The position numbers and the translations under genes were made by a program. Shown in pieces: positions 37,939-46,538 of a stretch of 64,000 bases of DNA. The notes under the pieces were generated by a model. That model did not search any database, was not told the origin of the DNA, and worked only from the letters and a program-made list of their open reading frames with translations. Within the stretch, counting starts at the first letter, position 1, and the number at the start of each line of letters is the position of its first letter. The DNA is from Clostridium sp. OF09-36 (GTDB taxonomy: Bacteria > Bacillota > Clostridia > Lachnospirales > Lachnospiraceae), in the NCBI RefSeq assembly GCF_003481985.1, contig NZ_QUMD01000010.1, positions 1 to 64,000 on the forward strand, given 5' to 3'.

Positions 37939-38460
37939 ATGGATAAAGAACTTACAATAATCGCAGAACCAGAGGAACTTATTGCCTGGGCAGACACATT
38001 TGATATCTTACTAAACCCTTCGATAGAAGATGCTGCAATTCTGCTTAACTATATGGAAGGACATGATTATGCCATTGGCATAGATTCAGATGGGAAGATG
38101 TACAGGCAGGATGTAGCTGAGGAGAATGGTGAAATTGAACCATACCCGATAGATGATGTTATAGATATTGTCTGTGAATGGAACTATGAACTGATACTTG
38201 ATGCGGAAGCACACAGGAGTGATCCAAAGGATTTTAACGACTATAACGAGTATCAGAGCAAGTATGAAAGTCTGAAAGCAGATGAAAAGAGACTGGACAG
38301 ATTGTTTGATAAAACCTGTTATGGTAAGGAACTTATAGAAGTTGCTACAGAGCTTGCAGACAGGGTTATTGCCCAGCTGGGTAATAAAGAACTGGAAAAA
38401 GCTGCTGTAACAGTAGCAGAAGGAGTAAGAGAATACAGTACGGGTAAGAGAGGAAGGTGA
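37939..38460 (+). CDS. Acidic hypothetical protein before mobC
   Basis: The protein has 173 residues. GGGAGGTGC precedes the ATG. The first 80 residues (DKELTIIAEPEELIAWADTF, then LLNYMEGHDYAIGIDSDGKM) are acidic and mixed alpha/beta. The last 60 are helical with a basic end (GKRGR). No motif or signal is seen. It ends 4 nt before mobC, so it may be a relaxosome accessory; this is by position only. Confidence 0.6.
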   Translation: MDKELTIIAEPEELIAWADTFDILLNPSIEDAAILLNYMEGHDYAIGIDSDGKMYRQDVAEENGEIEPYPIDDVIDIVCEWNYELILDAEAHRSDPKDFNDYNEYQSKYESLKADEKRLDRLFDKTCYGKELIEVATELADRVIAQLGNKELEKAAVTVAEGVREYSTGKRGR

Positions 38461-38464
38461 TTCT

Positions 38465-38797
38465 ATGGCGGATAAAGTTCATTGTATAAGGAAAACACTA
38501 AGACTTATGCCACAGGAAGCGAAGGTACTTTCTGATAAGGCAAAGGCAAATGGAATGAATGAAGCCGAATATATCAGGCTTCTAATCAGTCAGAAACCAA
38601 ATGATTATCCGGAAGTAAGGAAACTTCTTAAAGAGCTTATCAATGAGATAAACCGAATCGGCATTAACATCAATCAGATTGTATTTAACAGCAATGCACA
38701 GCTGTATTCCAAGAAAGATAAGGAACAGCTTGTGGCATATATGAAAAAGCTGAATCAGTCTGTCAGCGAGGCGGTGGTAAAGATTGGCAATCAGTAA
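38465..38797 (+). CDS. mobC: MobC-family relaxosome protein
   Basis: The protein has 110 residues. The N-terminal RKTLRLMPQEAKVLSDKAKANGMNEAEYIRLLI is a ribbon-helix-helix-like DNA-binding domain, followed by the MobC signature KELINEINRIGININQIVFN. MobC binds oriT and helps the relaxase melt and nick it. It overlaps the relaxase start by 14 nt. The ribosome site is AGGAAGGTG. Confidence 0.9.
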   Translation: MADKVHCIRKTLRLMPQEAKVLSDKAKANGMNEAEYIRLLISQKPNDYPEVRKLLKELINEINRIGININQIVFNSNAQLYSKKDKEQLVAYMKKLNQSVSEAVVKIGNQ

Positions 38798-40226
38798 GAT
38801 ACTTCACATGAAGGACAGCGGGAATTCTTTTCATGCAAGGCATTTGAAACGGGCACTGGATTATGTGATGAATCCTGAGAAAACTCAGAGAGGAAGACTT
38901 GTGGGAGCTGTTAACTGTCAGGCAGATATGGCTTTTGAACAGATGATTGATACAAAGAAGCAGTTTGGAAAAACAGACAAGCGACAGGGGTATCACATCA
39001 TTCTTTCCTTCAAAGAGGATGAGGTGGAACCGGACAGGGCTTTTGAGATAACACAGAAGTTTGTAGCAGAATATCTTGGCGATGCCTATGAAGCGGTATT
39101 TGTGGTTCATGATAATACAGACCATGTTCATTCACACATTGTATTTAACAGTGTAAGCTTTGTGGATGGGAAAAAGTATCGCTACGAGAAAGGTGACTGG
39201 GCAAAGTATATCCAGCCGATTACCAATAAGCTGTGTCAGGAGTATGGTCTTTCCATTATAGATGTGGAGGATGGCAGCAAAGAGAAACAGCACGAGAATT
39301 ATAAGGATTGGAGCGAATATCGTGAAGGCAGCTTTGTGTGGGCAGATATGATAAAAAGAGATTTGGATGCCTGCATTTTACAGGCAAATGATTTGAGAGG
39401 ATTTCTGGAACTGCTGTCGGAAAAAGGATATGAGGTCAAGCAGGGAAAGTATCTGGCAGTCAGACCACAGGGGATGACAAGATTCAGAAGATGTAAGACT
39501 CTTGGCGAGAATTATTCACAGGAAGCTATTGTGGAGCGTATTGCTAAGGAAGATTTATCTTTTTACCAGTCACAGAATGAGGAAAAACAGGCAGCGATAG
39601 TAAAGTGCTATGTCAAAAGATACCGCAGGGCGAAGATGTCAGGCTTGCAGAAAAGATATTATGCAAAGCTTTACCGGATTGGAAAGCTGAAAAAGAAGCC
39701 ATATAGTCAGGGATGGAAGTATAAGGATGATATCCGAAAGATGCATAAGCTGCAGGAGCAGTATCTATTTCTGGTAAGGCATAAGATTGAGAGTGCGGAA
39801 GAACTTGTATCGGTACTTGATAATCTGATGGATAAGAAAAAAGAAGCATCAAAGGAAAAGAGTAAGACCTATAAGGCTAAGGAAAGATTCAAAGATATTT
39901 TTGACAAGGCTGAACAGATCCGGGGGCTTGATGATGCGGAATCGTGTTATCAGAGTGGGGATACCTTCTTTGAAGATGAGCACAATGCATGGGAAAGGCT
40001 TAACACTGAGCTTCTGGCACAGGGATACAGTGTGGAAGAGGTCGAGAGTCTTAGAAAAAAATATGAGAGCAAGTATGCACAGGACTGTAAGGCAGAACGG
40101 GCGGTATCAAAGGAACTTAATCTTGGAAGATCAATATGGAAGGAACTTACGGTATCAGCTTCGGCAGAAGAGAAGCAGTATGACAAAGAAACGATAAGAG
40201 ACAGAAAAGAACAGCCGGTACGTTAG
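38784..40226 (+). CDS. MOBP-type relaxase
   Basis: The protein has 480 residues. TTG 38784 gives AISKILHMKDSGNSFHARH, with GAGGCGGTGG as ribosome site inside mobC; a later ATG would truncate the domain. Relaxase motifs: ALDYVMNPEKT; GYHIILSF; and the metal-binding HVHSHIVFNSV (about residues 114-124). A Tyr in the N-terminal part would be the nicking nucleophile. The C-terminal half is Lys/Glu-rich coiled coil. The enzyme nicks oriT, stays bound to the 5' end and pilots the strand through the VirD4 channel. The terminator at 40211 overlaps its stop. Confidence 0.9.
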   Translation: MAISKILHMKDSGNSFHARHLKRALDYVMNPEKTQRGRLVGAVNCQADMAFEQMIDTKKQFGKTDKRQGYHIILSFKEDEVEPDRAFEITQKFVAEYLGDAYEAVFVVHDNTDHVHSHIVFNSVSFVDGKKYRYEKGDWAKYIQPITNKLCQEYGLSIIDVEDGSKEKQHENYKDWSEYREGSFVWADMIKRDLDACILQANDLRGFLELLSEKGYEVKQGKYLAVRPQGMTRFRRCKTLGENYSQEAIVERIAKEDLSFYQSQNEEKQAAIVKCYVKRYRRAKMSGLQKRYYAKLYRIGKLKKKPYSQGWKYKDDIRKMHKLQEQYLFLVRHKIESAEELVSVLDNLMDKKKEASKEKSKTYKAKERFKDIFDKAEQIRGLDDAESCYQSGDTFFEDEHNAWERLNTELLAQGYSVEEVESLRKKYESKYAQDCKAERAVSKELNLGRSIWKELTVSASAEEKQYDKETIRDRKEQPVR

Positions 40227-40237
40227 GCTGTTTTTTT
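40211..40237 (+). terminator. Terminator overlapping the relaxase stop codon
   Basis: ACAGCC (40211-40216) pairs with GGCTGT (40226-40231), followed by TTTTTT. The relaxase stop TAG lies at 40224-40226 in the loop and stem, so translation to the end may influence termination. Confidence 0.7.
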
Positions 40238-40255
40238 AGTGGTTAGGAGGCATAT

Positions 40256-41440
40256 ATGGAAGAAAAAAGAGAGCCATTAAGTGAAATGGCGATTGAGAGA
40301 AAGATACAGATTCTTCGTAATAAGCATATGGACAGTGAGGTTATTGCTCTTGTCAAAAGCGATTATGAATATGGACTGACTGATGATGAAATCGATCTGT
40401 ATCTTAACAAAAGTTATGACATTGAGCAGATGAAGGTGTTATCAAAATGTCTGCATAAGGGTGTATCAGAAGAGTTGTTAACGCTGCTGAAAGATAGCAG
40501 GATGGCAGCACCTAAGATGCAGACAGCATTGGATTACTATGAAAAAGGTGTGCCGATTGATGCAATCAGAGAGGTAGTCCAAAAAGATGATACAGCAGTA
40601 AACATGCGCAGGATGTTTGATGTGGTATTAGAAAAGCTTAATAAAGCCAAAGAGCAGATGCCACAGGATTTAGAGTATGTGAAAAGTCTTGTAGCTCAGA
40701 TGGATGAAGTGGTTGCAAAGATCAATCATCAGAATGAAAGGTATGATGCCCTGAATAAGAAGCTTTCTGAAATAGAAACTTCCAAAGATGACGAGGAAGT
40801 CAGGGAGCGTCTGGTCAAGGAGAACCAGGATAAGGACGCTCTTATCAACAGTCAGCAGAATGAACTGAATAAGGCAAGCAGTACAATTGCAAGACTTAGG
40901 GATGATATTGAGAAAAAGGATAAGGAGATGAAGCGTATGGGAGACAGAATAGAGTCATTGGAAGATAAGATCATAAGTGTTGCCACAGAGAATAAGAAAG
41001 AGGCAGAAAGTAAGGCAGAGCCGCAGGAAAGCCAGTCCGTATCACAGGCAGATAAAAAGATGGTTGATACAGTTGCAGTTCCTCAGAATATGCAGGCTGT
41101 GGCAAATGGAATTCCGGTCTATTATCAGATTCCGGTAGTTGATGGTACTGGAAATGTGGTGCAGAGACTTCCGATTGAGCGAAGTGTGAGAAAGAGCAGC
41201 AACAGCGGAGTGGCAAGTCTTTTTGCAAGACTGTCATTTAAGAAAAAGTCAAGAGCAGACATTGTAAAGCTGGTTGCATCGGGAGACCTTGTTCCGGCGC
41301 AGCTTGTGCAGATTAAGAGTGCAATAGAAAAGGGACTTACTGAGTCACAGCTTGTAGAGCTTATAAACAACAACATTTCAGCGGAAAAGATGAAGGAGAT
41401 CATTGAGATTGCTGTGCTTGAAAACAGCATGGCAGATTAG
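40256..41440 (+). CDS. Coiled-coil protein with repeated helical motifs
   Basis: The protein has 394 residues; GTTAGGAGGC precedes the ATG. The N-terminal 120 residues contain repeated short helical pairs (DYEYGLTDDEIDLYLNKSYD, EKGVPIDAIREVV). Residues about 125-250 form a long coiled coil (NKKLSEIETSKDDEEVRERL and onward). A proline/valine-rich linker follows, then a C-terminal helical repeat block (VASGDLVPAQLVQIKSAIEKG, ESQLVELINNNISAEK). No catalytic motif. It sits between relaxase and coupling genes, so a structural or relaxosome-docking role is possible. Family not recognised. Confidence 0.65.
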   Translation: MEEKREPLSEMAIERKIQILRNKHMDSEVIALVKSDYEYGLTDDEIDLYLNKSYDIEQMKVLSKCLHKGVSEELLTLLKDSRMAAPKMQTALDYYEKGVPIDAIREVVQKDDTAVNMRRMFDVVLEKLNKAKEQMPQDLEYVKSLVAQMDEVVAKINHQNERYDALNKKLSEIETSKDDEEVRERLVKENQDKDALINSQQNELNKASSTIARLRDDIEKKDKEMKRMGDRIESLEDKIISVATENKKEAESKAEPQESQSVSQADKKMVDTVAVPQNMQAVANGIPVYYQIPVVDGTGNVVQRLPIERSVRKSSNSGVASLFARLSFKKKSRADIVKLVASGDLVPAQLVQIKSAIEKGLTESQLVELINNNISAEKMKEIIEIAVLENSMAD

Positions 41441-41449
41441 GAGGAACTT

Positions 41450-41854
41450 ATGAATTTAGCAGTAGTAAATGAAGCAGTAACAGAGATGAATGGTGTGGAG
41501 CATCAATTTACAGAGGAAGAGAAAAACTTTGTTGTCCAGTTCGCATTCAGAAGCGGCAGCAAGGAAGACACGATTTCTCTTATTGAAGCTTTGGCACATT
41601 CAGCGGATAAGGCTGAGTCGGACGAGATTATGGTCACATACAGGTCTAAATATGATATGAAGCCTGCATGGGTGGAACAGGTGGAAAACCTGCTTGTGGC
41701 ACTTGAAATGTATCGTATCGAGGAGGAGAAAGCAATCAATCATCTGGCAGATATTTTGACTACTTATGGTATTGATGTATCAGCCGAGGAAATCCGTACT
41801 ACAGAGACAGAAACGCTTAAAACAACAGTTAGAGAGAAAGTGGAGGTGCGATAA
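41450..41854 (+). CDS. Hypothetical protein in the coupling operon
   Basis: The protein has 134 residues, largely helical and acidic (EHQFTEEEKNFVVQFAFRSG; DTISLIEALAHSADKAESDE). AGGAGGAAC precedes the ATG. Its stop overlaps the next start (TAATGG at 41852-41857), indicating coupled translation with the PcfB-like gene. Function unknown. Confidence 0.6.
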   Translation: MNLAVVNEAVTEMNGVEHQFTEEEKNFVVQFAFRSGSKEDTISLIEALAHSADKAESDEIMVTYRSKYDMKPAWVEQVENLLVALEMYRIEEEKAINHLADILTTYGIDVSAEEIRTTETETLKTTVREKVEVR

Positions 41855-42972
41855 TGGCAGAAGAGATTCAGGAAGCGGTGCAGATCATCCGTGTAGCTTA
41901 TGATGGCATTGAGATTGCCATGAAGGTAGGAAGCGGCGGCATTGCTGCCATGCAGAAGGCAATAGATTTCTTAAAAGGGATGCTTGATTATGAAAAGTCA
42001 CTTGGCAAGACATCCATGAGAAAGCTGATCTTAAAAGGTGGCGATTTACAGGTGTTACAGTTTAATACCGAAGATATGAAAAAGGTTGAAAAGATGGCAA
42101 AGAAGTATGGAATCCTGTATTCGGTACTTCCAGACTGTAACAGGAAAGATGGACTGAGTGAGGTAATCTTTCATACAGAGGCAGTTCCCCGTGTGAATAT
42201 GATGATACAGAAGCTCAAGTTTGGTAAGATTGCCACATTTGACGATTATCTGAAGAATGGAGATGAAAAATCCCTTGGCAAGCTGATGGATTTTTTGAAG
42301 AAACAGCAGGGAAACGAGAAAAGCCACACGATAGAAGGGGATAGGGTTAATACCGCTATTGACGGACTGATCGAAAAGGTCGGAATGTTTGCAATGGAAA
42401 AGAAAGCTATCAGTGTGGATCAGGTCAAGGAGAATTTCAGTATCAATGGTGAGCAGGCTGAAAGTGTTATCAAACAGCTAGAGACAATCGGTGTGCTTGG
42501 AAAGAAAAATGAGGATGGCACCCATACAGTCATGATGGACAAGGATGCATTTATCAATCGTGTTAGAGGCTATCAGGACCTTGCTGAGAGAATGAGGGCA
42601 GTTGCAGCATCAAAGAATGCGAACTTATCAGATGTGACTATCAGCAAGAAGCTGATTATCGAAGAGAATGACCATGCTGTTAAGACCAGAGTTCCCGGCA
42701 CATGGGGAGAAGAGGCAAGATATGTATGGCTCCGTAAGGAAAACATCATGGAGATTCATGGTGGAAAGACAATGCTTACTTTCCTTGATTCCACCAAGGA
42801 TTATAAGCTTTACGATGAGCAGAATCGTGTGGTGACAACCCAGAAAGGAACCGAGCTTTATACTCACTACGACAAGGTGGAGTCATCTGTCAGGGAGCGT
42901 TACGAGAAAGTACAGAAGCAGCAGAAAAAGACCACACAGAAGAAAACTGTTACCACGAAGAAAGCGAGGTAG
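41854..42972 (+). CDS. PcfB-like (DUF3801) conjugation protein with C-terminal extension
   Basis: The protein has 372 residues. The first 150 match the PcfB/DUF3801 pattern (GGIAAMQKAIDFLKGMLDYEKSLGKT, LKGGDLQVLQFNTEDMKKVEKMAKKYGI, YSVLPDCNRKDGLSEVIFHT). PcfB of pCF10 links the relaxosome to the coupling protein PcfC. The extra C-terminal 200 residues include a winged-helix-like segment (VDQVKENFSINGEQAESVIKQLETIGVL) and a Lys-rich tail. The PcfC/VirD4 gene follows after 6 nt, matching that role. Confidence 0.82.
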   Translation: MAEEIQEAVQIIRVAYDGIEIAMKVGSGGIAAMQKAIDFLKGMLDYEKSLGKTSMRKLILKGGDLQVLQFNTEDMKKVEKMAKKYGILYSVLPDCNRKDGLSEVIFHTEAVPRVNMMIQKLKFGKIATFDDYLKNGDEKSLGKLMDFLKKQQGNEKSHTIEGDRVNTAIDGLIEKVGMFAMEKKAISVDQVKENFSINGEQAESVIKQLETIGVLGKKNEDGTHTVMMDKDAFINRVRGYQDLAERMRAVAASKNANLSDVTISKKLIIEENDHAVKTRVPGTWGEEARYVWLRKENIMEIHGGKTMLTFLDSTKDYKLYDEQNRVVTTQKGTELYTHYDKVESSVRERYEKVQKQQKKTTQKKTVTTKKAR

Positions 42973-42978
42973 CAGCCT

Positions 42979-45174
42979 ATGCAGACAACAAAGAAAAAGC
43001 CGTCACTGATATTCATCCTTGTGGGTGCAGTGTTAGCCGGGTATCTTGGTTATCTGATAAATGGTGCGTGGGCAGAAGGGATTGCCTTTAATGAATTTAT
43101 GGACAGATTCAATGAAGTATGTGCTGTTCCCTTTGCCAACTATTACAATTCCAATACAGTAAAAGCAGTAGCCATTGCATTAGGTATCTATGCGATGGCT
43201 ATTGTCATGTATTACACCAGTCAGAGAAACTATATGCCCGGTAAGGAATTTGGTACGGCAAGATTTGAAAATCCGAAGCAGGTCAACAAGATACTTGCAG
43301 ATAAGGATGAGAATTTCAACCGGATACTCAGCCAAAATGTGAAGATGTCGCTGGATTTTAGGAGACTCAAGCTCAATGGAAATATACTTATCTGTGGTGG
43401 TTCCGGAGCAGGAAAAACATTTTATGAAGTAAAGCCGAATCTGATGCAGATGCCACATAACTGTTCTTTTATCTGTACTGATCCAAAAGGTGAGATTCTT
43501 AGAAGTTGCGGGCAGATGTTAAAGAATAACGGATACAATGTGAAGGTCATCAATCTGCTTGAGATGGATAAGTCGGACTGCTATAATCCGTTTTCCTATA
43601 TCAGAGAGGAAACAGATGTTGTAAAGCTGATTACCAATCTTATCAGTAATACCACACCAAAGGGTTCCACTCCAAGTGATCCATTCTGGGAGAAAGCAGA
43701 AGGATTATTTTTACAGTCAATCTTTTATTATGTGTGGCTTGAAGTACAGCCGGCAAAGAGAAACTTTGAGACAGTACTGAAGCTTCTTGGAGAAGCAGAA
43801 GTGACAGAGCAGGGAAAGGCGTCGAAACTGGATGTGCGAATGAAGTTCTTAGAGGAGAGTTCCCCACTCGGAGCTAATCATCCGGCAGTAAAGCAGTACA
43901 ACAAATGTATGCGAGGTGCAGGAGATACCGTCCGTTCCATTATCATCAGTGCCAACTCAAGACTTGCATTTCTTGAAAATAAGCAGGTTTTACGATTACT
44001 CTCCAAAGATGAGCTTAATCTGTCCGATATCGGTATTGGTGTAAACGGAGATGGGGAGACAAAGACAGCACTCTTTTGTGTAATCCCGGATAGTGACAAA
44101 TCCTATAACTTTATTATCGGTATGTTATACACGCAGATATTTCAGGAATTGTACTATCAGGCAGACTTTAATTGTGGTGGAAGGCTGCCAATCCATGTGA
44201 CATTTATGTTAGATGAATTTGCGAATGTCGCATTGCCAGATGACTTCTGTTCACTGTTATCGACAATGCGAAGCCGTGAGATTTCAAGTATTATCATTAT
44301 TCAGAACTTTGCCCAGTTAAAAGCACTTTTTAAAGATACCTGGGAGACAATTCCCGGCAACTGCGATACGTTCATCTATCTCGGTGGAAACGAGCAGAGT
44401 ACGCATAAGTATGTGTCAGAGCTGCTTGGAAAAGGTACGATTGATAAGAAGTCAAGTGGAGAAACAAAGGGCAGACAGGGAAGCTCTTCAAGAAACTATG
44501 ATGTATTAGGCAGAGAATTGTTTACACCCGATGAAGTCAGAAAGCTGGATAATAAGAAATGTATTATCTTTATCCGTGGTTTTGATCCTATCATGGACAA
44601 TAAGTTCATACCGTTCAATCATTCGATGTTTAACCAGACAGCAGATGGCAAGGGAGAGCCTTATGTTCATCAGATAAGAGGAGCAGATAATCTTATCGGT
44701 CCGCCATTTGAGATTCTTTCAGACAAGGCAGTTAAGTATTATGAAAAGCTGAGGGATAAGGGCGAGAATGTGTATATAGATTCTCTTACCTATGAGCAGT
44801 TTATGATGCTTGGTGATGCGGAGTTAAGCAGAAGATTCTCCATGCAGGATGAGGCAGAGCAGAAAGCAAAGATTGACAGGGAGCAGGCAAATGAGCTTGA
44901 GTATGTCGATGAGTCACAGAAGTCTGATACTACAGAATGTGCTAACTCTTCTAATGGAAGTGCTGGTACTAAGCCTGTAAGGAATCCTGAGAGGGAAAAG
45001 CCTAAGTGGGAGGATACAATCACAAACCGAATGCTGCACTGGTCATATACACCGGAGCAGAAAGAGGAAGTGAAGAAGGCACTTGCGGCAGGAGTTCCGA
45101 AGGCAACGATTCTTACTTACTTTTATCCGGAGGTTACTGTGGAGAAGATGAGTTCATATCGAAAGAAGCAGTAA
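42979..45174 (+). CDS. VirD4/PcfC-type coupling ATPase
   Basis: The protein has 731 residues. Two N-terminal transmembrane segments (about residues 8-27 and 60-80) precede a TraG/VirD4 ATPase. Walker A is GGSGAGKTFYEVKPNL (about 139-154); FICTDPKGEIL follows; Walker B is FMLDEFANVALPD (about 409-421); the Q/R-finger region shows GNCDTFIYLGGNEQST. The C-terminal 60 residues (YTPEQKEEVKKALAAGVPKATILTYFYPEVT) form a small helical module. It passes the relaxase-DNA complex to the secretion channel. The frame is intact. Confidence 0.94.
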   Translation: MQTTKKKPSLIFILVGAVLAGYLGYLINGAWAEGIAFNEFMDRFNEVCAVPFANYYNSNTVKAVAIALGIYAMAIVMYYTSQRNYMPGKEFGTARFENPKQVNKILADKDENFNRILSQNVKMSLDFRRLKLNGNILICGGSGAGKTFYEVKPNLMQMPHNCSFICTDPKGEILRSCGQMLKNNGYNVKVINLLEMDKSDCYNPFSYIREETDVVKLITNLISNTTPKGSTPSDPFWEKAEGLFLQSIFYYVWLEVQPAKRNFETVLKLLGEAEVTEQGKASKLDVRMKFLEESSPLGANHPAVKQYNKCMRGAGDTVRSIIISANSRLAFLENKQVLRLLSKDELNLSDIGIGVNGDGETKTALFCVIPDSDKSYNFIIGMLYTQIFQELYYQADFNCGGRLPIHVTFMLDEFANVALPDDFCSLLSTMRSREISSIIIIQNFAQLKALFKDTWETIPGNCDTFIYLGGNEQSTHKYVSELLGKGTIDKKSSGETKGRQGSSSRNYDVLGRELFTPDEVRKLDNKKCIIFIRGFDPIMDNKFIPFNHSMFNQTADGKGEPYVHQIRGADNLIGPPFEILSDKAVKYYEKLRDKGENVYIDSLTYEQFMMLGDAELSRRFSMQDEAEQKAKIDREQANELEYVDESQKSDTTECANSSNGSAGTKPVRNPEREKPKWEDTITNRMLHWSYTPEQKEEVKKALAAGVPKATILTYFYPEVTVEKMSSYRKKQ

Positions 45175-45200
45175 TGTTTTTAGATATATTACAGAGTATA

Positions 45201-45209
45201 TGATATAAT
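45201..45209 (+). promoter_or_regulatory. Extended -10 promoter for the XRE regulator
   Basis: TGATATAAT combines a consensus TATAAT (45204-45209) with the TGn extension. No good -35 is seen. It lies 88 nt before the regulator start, so the regulator can be transcribed apart from the upstream operon. Confidence 0.6.
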
Positions 45210-45297
45210 TTGCTCACATAGTATGCTTCAGCTTATTGGACTACTAACATGTGAGCAGTTACAAAAGACAGAAATTATTTTATATTGGAGGTACAGG

Positions 45298-45837
45298 ATG
45301 AATACGGAAAAGACTTTTGCAGATAGATTAAAAGAGTTGCGTAATATACGAAACTATACACAGGAAGAGCTGGGTAAGATAACAAATATATCTGTTCAGA
45401 GTATACGACGTTATGAACAAGGTAGACTCAATGAAGAGCCAAGTGCGTATAATCTTTTACAACTAGCAAAGGCACTAGATGTAACACCTGAATACTTATT
45501 GATAGGAGATAATAATATGACAAGTTACACGGAGGCAATTAAGAGAGAATTGAAGCAACTTAATGACTATGGACAAATATCTGAAATTAAAGAAACCGAG
45601 TTGAATTCCACGATTTTATCACATCTTGAGATGAGTAATGATTTAGTAGATGCTGTAAAGACGGATTGGAATGCAAAAGGCATATTTAAGAGGATAGAGA
45701 AAGAGGAAGATAAACAGATTGTGGTAGACAGTTATTGTACAAGACCTTATGTACAGGATGTCATATTACGATATTGCCAGAATAGATCTATATTTAAGAC
45801 AAAGTTTGCAATAATTGATGGAATGCTTTTAGAATAA
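45298..45837 (+). CDS. XRE-family transcriptional regulator
   Basis: The protein has 179 residues from ATG 45298, 7 nt after TGGAGGT. Residues 8-70 are a Cro/CI helix-turn-helix (FADRLKELRNIRNYTQEELGKI, ISVQSIRRYEQGRL, LAKALDVTPEYLL). The rest is helical and may sense a signal or dimerise. It lies alone between coupling and mating-channel operons, with its own promoter and a strong terminator, consistent with control of transfer genes. Its A/T content is higher than its neighbours. Confidence 0.85.
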   Translation: MNTEKTFADRLKELRNIRNYTQEELGKITNISVQSIRRYEQGRLNEEPSAYNLLQLAKALDVTPEYLLIGDNNMTSYTEAIKRELKQLNDYGQISEIKETELNSTILSHLEMSNDLVDAVKTDWNAKGIFKRIEKEEDKQIVVDSYCTRPYVQDVILRYCQNRSIFKTKFAIIDGMLLE

Positions 45838-45857
45838 AGCAAATTTGAGAGTAAATT

Positions 45858-45891
45858 AGCACTTTAGCCATATGGTTAAGGTGCTTTTTTT
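45858..45891 (+). terminator. XRE gene terminator
   Basis: AGCACTTTAGCCA (45858-45870) pairs with TGGTTAAGGTGCT (45873-45885), followed by T residues to 45891. Confidence 0.88.
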
Positions 45892-45926
45892 CATACCTTG
45901 AAAGGAGATGGTCACAGCAAAAACGC

Positions 45927-46067
45927 ATCGGGGAAAGCCCGATTAACCAGTACAACAGGCATTGCCTGATTATCATAGAGTAACTATCAACAGGACAGAA
46001 AGGAATGCATATATTCCGTTCGGAAAGCTAGCCGGATTGGAATATGTGTATTCCTTTCTGGCTTTTT
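45927..46067 (+). promoter_or_regulatory. Multi-hairpin leader of the mating-channel operon
   Basis: ATCGGG-GAAAG-CCCGAT lies at 45927-45943 and CAGGCA/TGCCTG at 45956-45968. A long hairpin has arms 45996-46017 and 46039-46060 (CAGAAAGGAAT... with ...ATTCCTTTCTG), 22 nt with few mismatches, and is followed by GGCTTTTTCC. The last element looks like a terminator, so attenuation of the transfer operon is likely. The 266 nt between 45837 and 46104 hold no convincing gene. Confidence 0.6.
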
Positions 46068-46103
46068 CCGCTTCTGTCACTTCAAAAAAGGAGATTAAAC
46101 AAC

Positions 46104-46484
46104 ATGAGAAAAGAACAGGTTATTTCAACAACAAACAACAATCAGATGGAGGAGAAAGGCATGAAGAGTAGATTCATTCACTTAAAAAAGAGATTCGTTC
46201 CGGCATTATCCGGAGCACTTATGGGAGTGATGCTTATGAGCACTACCTGTTTTGCAGCAGGTACAGGTACTTCCGCAGTAACACAGCCGCTTGAGAATTT
46301 AAAGACACTTATCATTGCAGTCATTGGTGCGGTTGGTGTCATCATTCTTGCAAAGAATGTTATGGAGTTCGCACAAGCCTACCAGCAGCAGGATTCATCT
46401 ACCATGAACTCTGCACTGAAAGGAATTGTAGCAGGTGTCATGATGGCTGGTATTTCAACAGTACTGACATTCTTAGGCTTCTAA
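46104..46484 (+). CDS. Maff2 family conjugation membrane protein
   Basis: Up to 126 residues. Two starts have ribosome sites: 46104 (AAAGGAG, 10 nt) and 46161 (GGAGGAGAAAGGC, 7 nt). The later gives a clean signal peptide (KSRFIHLKKRFVPALSGALM... ending FA-AG) and is my preferred mature start. The rest matches Maff2 proteins: two hydrophobic helices (LKTLIIAVIGAVGVIILAKN; GIVAGVMMAGISTVLTFLGF) around a Gln/Ser segment. Length and layout resemble VirB2-like pilin subunits; that role is inferred. It opens the channel operon. Confidence 0.85.
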   Translation: MRKEQVISTTNNNQMEEKGMKSRFIHLKKRFVPALSGALMGVMLMSTTCFAAGTGTSAVTQPLENLKTLIIAVIGAVGVIILAKNVMEFAQAYQQQDSSTMNSALKGIVAGVMMAGISTVLTFLGF

Positions 46485-46488
46485 GATT

Positions 46489-46510
46489 GGGGAAATGCAT
46501 TTCCCCTTTT
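46489..46510 (+). terminator. Short hairpin with T run behind the Maff2 gene
   Basis: GGGGAAA-TGCA-TTTCCCC is followed by TTTT. Lying between the small first gene and the large channel genes, it probably lowers downstream transcription so that the Maff2 product is made in excess. Confidence 0.7.
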
Positions 46511-46538
46511 AGTAAAAGGAAAGAGGTGAATAACAAGT

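Noticed and set aside
45908..45946. 12-codon leader peptide before Maff2
   Set aside because: The Shine-Dalgarno directly abuts the ATG with no spacing, and the peptide shows no regulatory codon runs.
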